In this document: positions 13,056 through 15,678 of the stretch, in pieces
Layout: each line of letters begins with the position of its first letter
Numbering within the stretch: position 1 is the first letter of the stretch
Assembly: GCA_000437515.1 (NCBI GenBank)
Contig: FR898392.1
Span: forward strand, 3,930-19,607
Source: Acidiphilium sp. CAG:727
Lineage (GTDB): Bacteria > Bacillota > Clostridia > Christensenellales > Borkfalkiaceae
Length of the DNA stretch: 15,678 nucleotides
Reading direction: 5' to 3'
Translations under genes and position numbers: made by a program
The notes under the pieces: generated by a model
The model's database searches: none
What the model saw: the letters and a program-made list of their open reading frames with translations, nothing else
What the model was told of the DNA's origin: nothing

Positions 13056-13832
13056 TTAGCCGAATCTGCCGGTAATATAATTTTCCGTGCGTTTATCCTC
13101 GGGCGAAGAGAATATTTTTTCGGTATCGCCGTATTCGACGAGTTCGCCGAGCAGGAAAAACGCCGTCTTATCGGCTATACGCGTAGCCTGCTGCATATTG
13201 TGCGTTACGATTACTATAGTCGTGTTTTCTTTGAGTTCTTCGATAAGTTCTTCTATTTTGCCCGTCGATATGGGGTCGAGCGCGGAAGTCGGTTCGTCCA
13301 TAAGGAGTATGTCGGGATTGGTCGCGAGAGCCCTCGCTATGCAAAGCCTTTGCTGCTGCCCGCCCGAAAGCCCTAACGCGGATTTGCCGAGCCTGTCTTT
13401 GAGTTCTTCCCACATGCTCGCGCCTTTAAGCGATTTTTCCACTATTTCGTCCAACTGTGATTTTTTCTTTATACCGAAAGTCCTCGGACCGTAGGCGACG
13501 TTGTCGTACACGCTCATCGGAAACGGGTTGGGTTTCTGAAAGACCATGCCTACCTTTCTGCGAAGTTCGTTTACGTCTATCTTATCGTATATATTCGTTT
13601 CGCCTATTAAAAATTCGCCCTCTATTCTGCAGCCCTCTACGAGGTCGTTCATCCGATTGAAGCATTTCAGAAAAGTGGACTTGCCGCAACCCGAAGGACC
13701 TATAAACGCCGTAACCTGTTTTTCGGGTATCTCTATGCTTATGTCTTTTATCGCCTGAAAATCGCCGTACCACAGATTTGCGTTTTTAACGGATACGTTT
13801 TTCCCGAATTCGTCTTTTCTCTTATTTTCCAT
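13056..13832 (-). CDS. pstB: Phosphate ABC transporter ATP-binding protein PstB
   Basis: Cytoplasmic ATPase of the high-affinity phosphate importer. The 258 residues match PstB length. Visible are the family start VSVKNANLWYGDFQAIKDIS, Walker A GPSGCGKST (45-53), the PstB-typical VFQKPNPFPMSVYDNVAYGPR with Q-loop Gln99, signature LSGGQ (155-159), Walker B ILLMDE (175-180), and switch His211 (VTHNMQQA). The start overlaps the permease stop by 11 bases. The ribosome-binding site (AAAAGG) lies inside the permease gene end, so the genes are co-transcribed and probably coupled. Confidence 0.97.
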   Translation of the reverse strand: MENKRKDEFGKNVSVKNANLWYGDFQAIKDISIEIPEKQVTAFIGPSGCGKSTFLKCFNRMNDLVEGCRIEGEFLIGETNIYDKIDVNELRRKVGMVFQKPNPFPMSVYDNVAYGPRTFGIKKKSQLDEIVEKSLKGASMWEELKDRLGKSALGLSGGQQQRLCIARALATNPDILLMDEPTSALDPISTGKIEELIEELKENTTIVIVTHNMQQATRIADKTAFFLLGELVEYGDTEKIFSSPEDKRTENYITGRFG

Positions 13833-15600
13833 TTTTGCTACCTTTTAATTTTTTATCGAGTTTTTTGGTTATTAAGTTTGCCAGCAGGTTGAGCGCGAGT
13901 ACGATTACGAGTAGCACGAACGCCGTAGCGTAGGCTTCGTTGAGATGCTGACCTTCGCCCGCGAGCGTATAGAGCGCGACCGCAAGAGTAGTACCGTCGC
14001 TCATTACGCCTTTCGGCATAGTGGTAAGACAGTTGCCCATGGTGTATACGAACGGAGCGGATTCGGAAACGACCCTGCCCATAGCGAGTATTATCGCCGA
14101 AGCGATACCGGGGAGCGCGCTCGGCAAAACGACTTTGAAAATCGTTCTTACCTTGCCCGCGCCGAGCGCAAGACTGCCCTCGCGCAAAGTGTCGGAAACC
14201 GATTTAAGGCTTTCTTCGGTAGATCTGACGACCGTCGGCAAAAGCATTATGGCAATCGTAAGACTGCCCGCCAGAATCGACTGCCTGCCGTTGAGCCATG
14301 CCACGAAAGTTACCATACCGAACAACGCGTACACGATAGACGGTACGCCCGCCAGAATATCTATCGCCGAACGAATTACTCTTACTATTTTGCTTCCCTT
14401 TTTGGAGTATTCGTTTAAGAAAATCGCCGTAAACACGCCTATCGGAACTGCTATCACGAGGCTTATGCCTACCGTCATAAGAGTAGTTACGATTGCTGGG
14501 AAAATCGAAATATTTCTTACCGAATGTTTACCGAATAAAAGTTGCGTAGTTAAATGCGGAATACCGTTCACGCAGACGAAAAGGATTATCGATATAAGCC
14601 CTATCGACGCGATAACCGCCGAAACGTAAGCGACTATCTTTCCGATTTTTTCTATTTTTATCGCGTGGAAAAATTTCGCAAGCGGCTCTATAGAGCGTTT
14701 CTTACAGGTTTTATCCTTTTTGCCTCCGCTCGTTACGAGCCCCGTCAAAAGATTGATTATAAGTATAAACAACAACAGAACCACGCCCGTAGAAATAAGC
14801 GCGCCGAGTTGCAGATCGCCCGCGTAACCCATTTCCATTACGATATTGGCGGTTAAAACTCTGAAACTCTGAAACAACCCTTTGGGGTATTCTACGACGT
14901 TGCCTGCAACCATTATAACAGCCATGGTTTCGCCGACCGCTCTGCCGATACCTAAAATTATCGAAGCGACTATGCCCGACTTCGCCGCGGGGACGACCGC
15001 CCGGAAAACGGCTTGTTCGTGCGTTGCGCCGAGTGCTCTCGCGCCCTCGTAATAACTGTCGGGTACGGCGTCTATACTCGTTTTGGAAAGCGATACGACG
15101 GTAGGCAATATCATAAGCCCTAAAACGAGCGACACGGCAAGAAGTCCGCTGCCGCTGCCCGTTTCGGAAAACACTCCGAGTTTGGGGAGCAATACCACCA
15201 TTCCGAAAAAGCCGAAGATGACCGACGGAATACCTGCAAGCAGGTTTATTACCGTTACGAACGCGCCTTTGAGTTTTTTAGGGCAGAATTTGGATATGAA
15301 CACCGCCGTAAAAAAGCCGAGAACGCCGCCTACGAGCACCGAACCGAGCGTTGCGACGATCGTTCCGATAATCATCTTAAACACGCCGTATTTGCCCTTT
15401 ATTTCGCCCGTAAAGCCGTCGTCTACGTTAGGTTTCCACTCTTTGCCGAATATGAACTTAAAGAACCCTATCCTTCGAAAGGTCGGCACGCTTTTTATTA
15501 TCAGGAAGGCAAATATCGCGACAACCGCGACTATACACAGAGCCGCGGTGAATGCGAATAATATTTTGAACGATTTTTCTTTTACTTTATTTGAATTCAT
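13822..15600 (-). CDS. pstCA: Fused PstC-PstA phosphate ABC transporter permease
   Basis: One 592-residue chain contains both permease subunits normally encoded separately. The first half (about 1-290) is PstC-like: a first TM at 14-35, a long extracytoplasmic loop, then the core with PSVIFGFFGMVVLLPKLG and the EAA loop EGARALGATHEQAVFRAVVP (186-205). A charged linker follows (about 291-323, GGKKDKTCKKRS). The second half (324-592) is PstA-like, with PSIVYALFGMVTFVAW and the second EAA loop EGSLALGAGKVRTIFKVVLP (474-493), ending in a basic tail. About twelve membrane helices are expected, so the protein could supply the whole membrane channel alone. I prefer the ATG at 15600 (MNSNKVKEKSFK) over a TTG at 15636, but neither has a good ribosome-binding site. 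PstS is not in the window. Confidence 0.93.
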   Translation of the reverse strand: MNSNKVKEKSFKILFAFTAALCIVAVVAIFAFLIIKSVPTFRRIGFFKFIFGKEWKPNVDDGFTGEIKGKYGVFKMIIGTIVATLGSVLVGGVLGFFTAVFISKFCPKKLKGAFVTVINLLAGIPSVIFGFFGMVVLLPKLGVFSETGSGSGLLAVSLVLGLMILPTVVSLSKTSIDAVPDSYYEGARALGATHEQAVFRAVVPAAKSGIVASIILGIGRAVGETMAVIMVAGNVVEYPKGLFQSFRVLTANIVMEMGYAGDLQLGALISTGVVLLLFILIINLLTGLVTSGGKKDKTCKKRSIEPLAKFFHAIKIEKIGKIVAYVSAVIASIGLISIILFVCVNGIPHLTTQLLFGKHSVRNISIFPAIVTTLMTVGISLVIAVPIGVFTAIFLNEYSKKGSKIVRVIRSAIDILAGVPSIVYALFGMVTFVAWLNGRQSILAGSLTIAIMLLPTVVRSTEESLKSVSDTLREGSLALGAGKVRTIFKVVLPSALPGIASAIILAMGRVVSESAPFVYTMGNCLTTMPKGVMSDGTTLAVALYTLAGEGQHLNEAYATAFVLLVIVLALNLLANLITKKLDKKLKGSKNGK

Positions 15601-15633
15601 AAGTTTTTTTACGTCATCGCAATAAAATCGTAT

Positions 15634-15660
15634 CAATGACCTGTTTTTTAATTGTCATTG
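15634..15660. repeat. Inverted repeat upstream of the pstCA gene
   Basis: CAATGAC (15634-15640) and GTCATTG (15654-15660) are exact reverse complements around a 13-base AT-rich loop. The right arm is the start of the dispersed repeat that runs off the window. It may be the terminal hairpin of that element or a leader structure of pstCA. Confidence 0.5.
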
Positions 15661-15678
15661 CGAGGGAGCATAGCGACC
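15654..15678. repeat. Dispersed intergenic repeat, copy 2 (cut by window edge)
   Basis: GTCATTGCGAGGGAGCATAG followed by CGACC matches the reverse complement of 1012-1037 with about four substitutions and one missing base. Both copies are intergenic, in opposite orientation. Only the first 25 bases are visible here. Confidence 0.6.

Noticed and set aside
12216..13376. Plus-strand frame spanning phoU and part of pstB
   Set aside because: It crosses two well-supported minus-strand genes and shows only the compositional bias of an antisense shadow.
15601..15636. TTG at 15636 as start of the PstC-PstA fusion
   Set aside because: The extra twelve residues (MIRFYCDDVKKL) do not look like a PstC N-terminus and the ribosome-binding site is poor. 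The ATG at 15600 fits better, though this is not certain.

Overview
The window looks like ordinary chromosome from an anaerobic, probably spore-forming Clostridia-type Firmicute. The evidence is a Spo0A orthologue at the left edge, an oxygen-sensitive class III ribonucleotide reductase (NrdD/NrdG), purine-rich Shine-Dalgarno sites and clean sigma-A promoters. An uncultured gut lineage of the Christensenellales kind is my guess from overall style, not something the sequence proves. There is no rRNA, tRNA, CRISPR array, recognisable transposase or phage gene.

Left to right. 1-745 (-) is spo0A, cut by the window edge a few residues before its end. 746-1124 has no gene: it holds the spo0A promoter with a leader hairpin and upstream tandem repeats, a dispersed repeat, and a consensus promoter for the next operon that abuts its start codon. 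1125-2917 (+) is a two-gene ABC-2 exporter ending in a strong terminator. 2918-3121 carries an inverted and tandem repeat block whose last unit merges into the promoter of a lone AAA/DUF4143 ATPase (3122-4303, +). A perfect 18-bp stem terminator separates it from a convergent gene for a signal-peptide, single-anchor surface protein (4378-5922, -).

6105-9241 (-) is an operon for anaerobic dNTP supply, nrdD-nrdG-dut. NrdR-box-like sites lie upstream. NrdG activates NrdD, NrdD makes dNTPs, and Dut removes dUTP while supplying dUMP for dTTP synthesis. 9242-9790 has no certain gene: it holds the nrd control region, a terminator for the kinase transcript, an 11-bp-arm palindrome and a doubtful 58-residue frame.

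9791-15600 (-) is a phosphate-starvation cluster transcribed right to left: a single-chain PstC-PstA permease, PstB, PhoU, an approximately 180-bp repeat block, then a PhoP-like response regulator and a PhoR-like kinase overlapping by four bases. The binding protein PstS is not present and would be expected upstream, beyond the right edge. The window ends in a second copy of the dispersed repeat seen near 1030.

I found no convincing new multi-gene system. The items most worth checking are the PstC-PstA fusion, the repeat block splitting phoU from the two-component genes, the repeat-embedded promoter of the ATPase, the altered acidic pocket of Spo0A, the paired NrdR boxes, and the uncharacterised surface protein.
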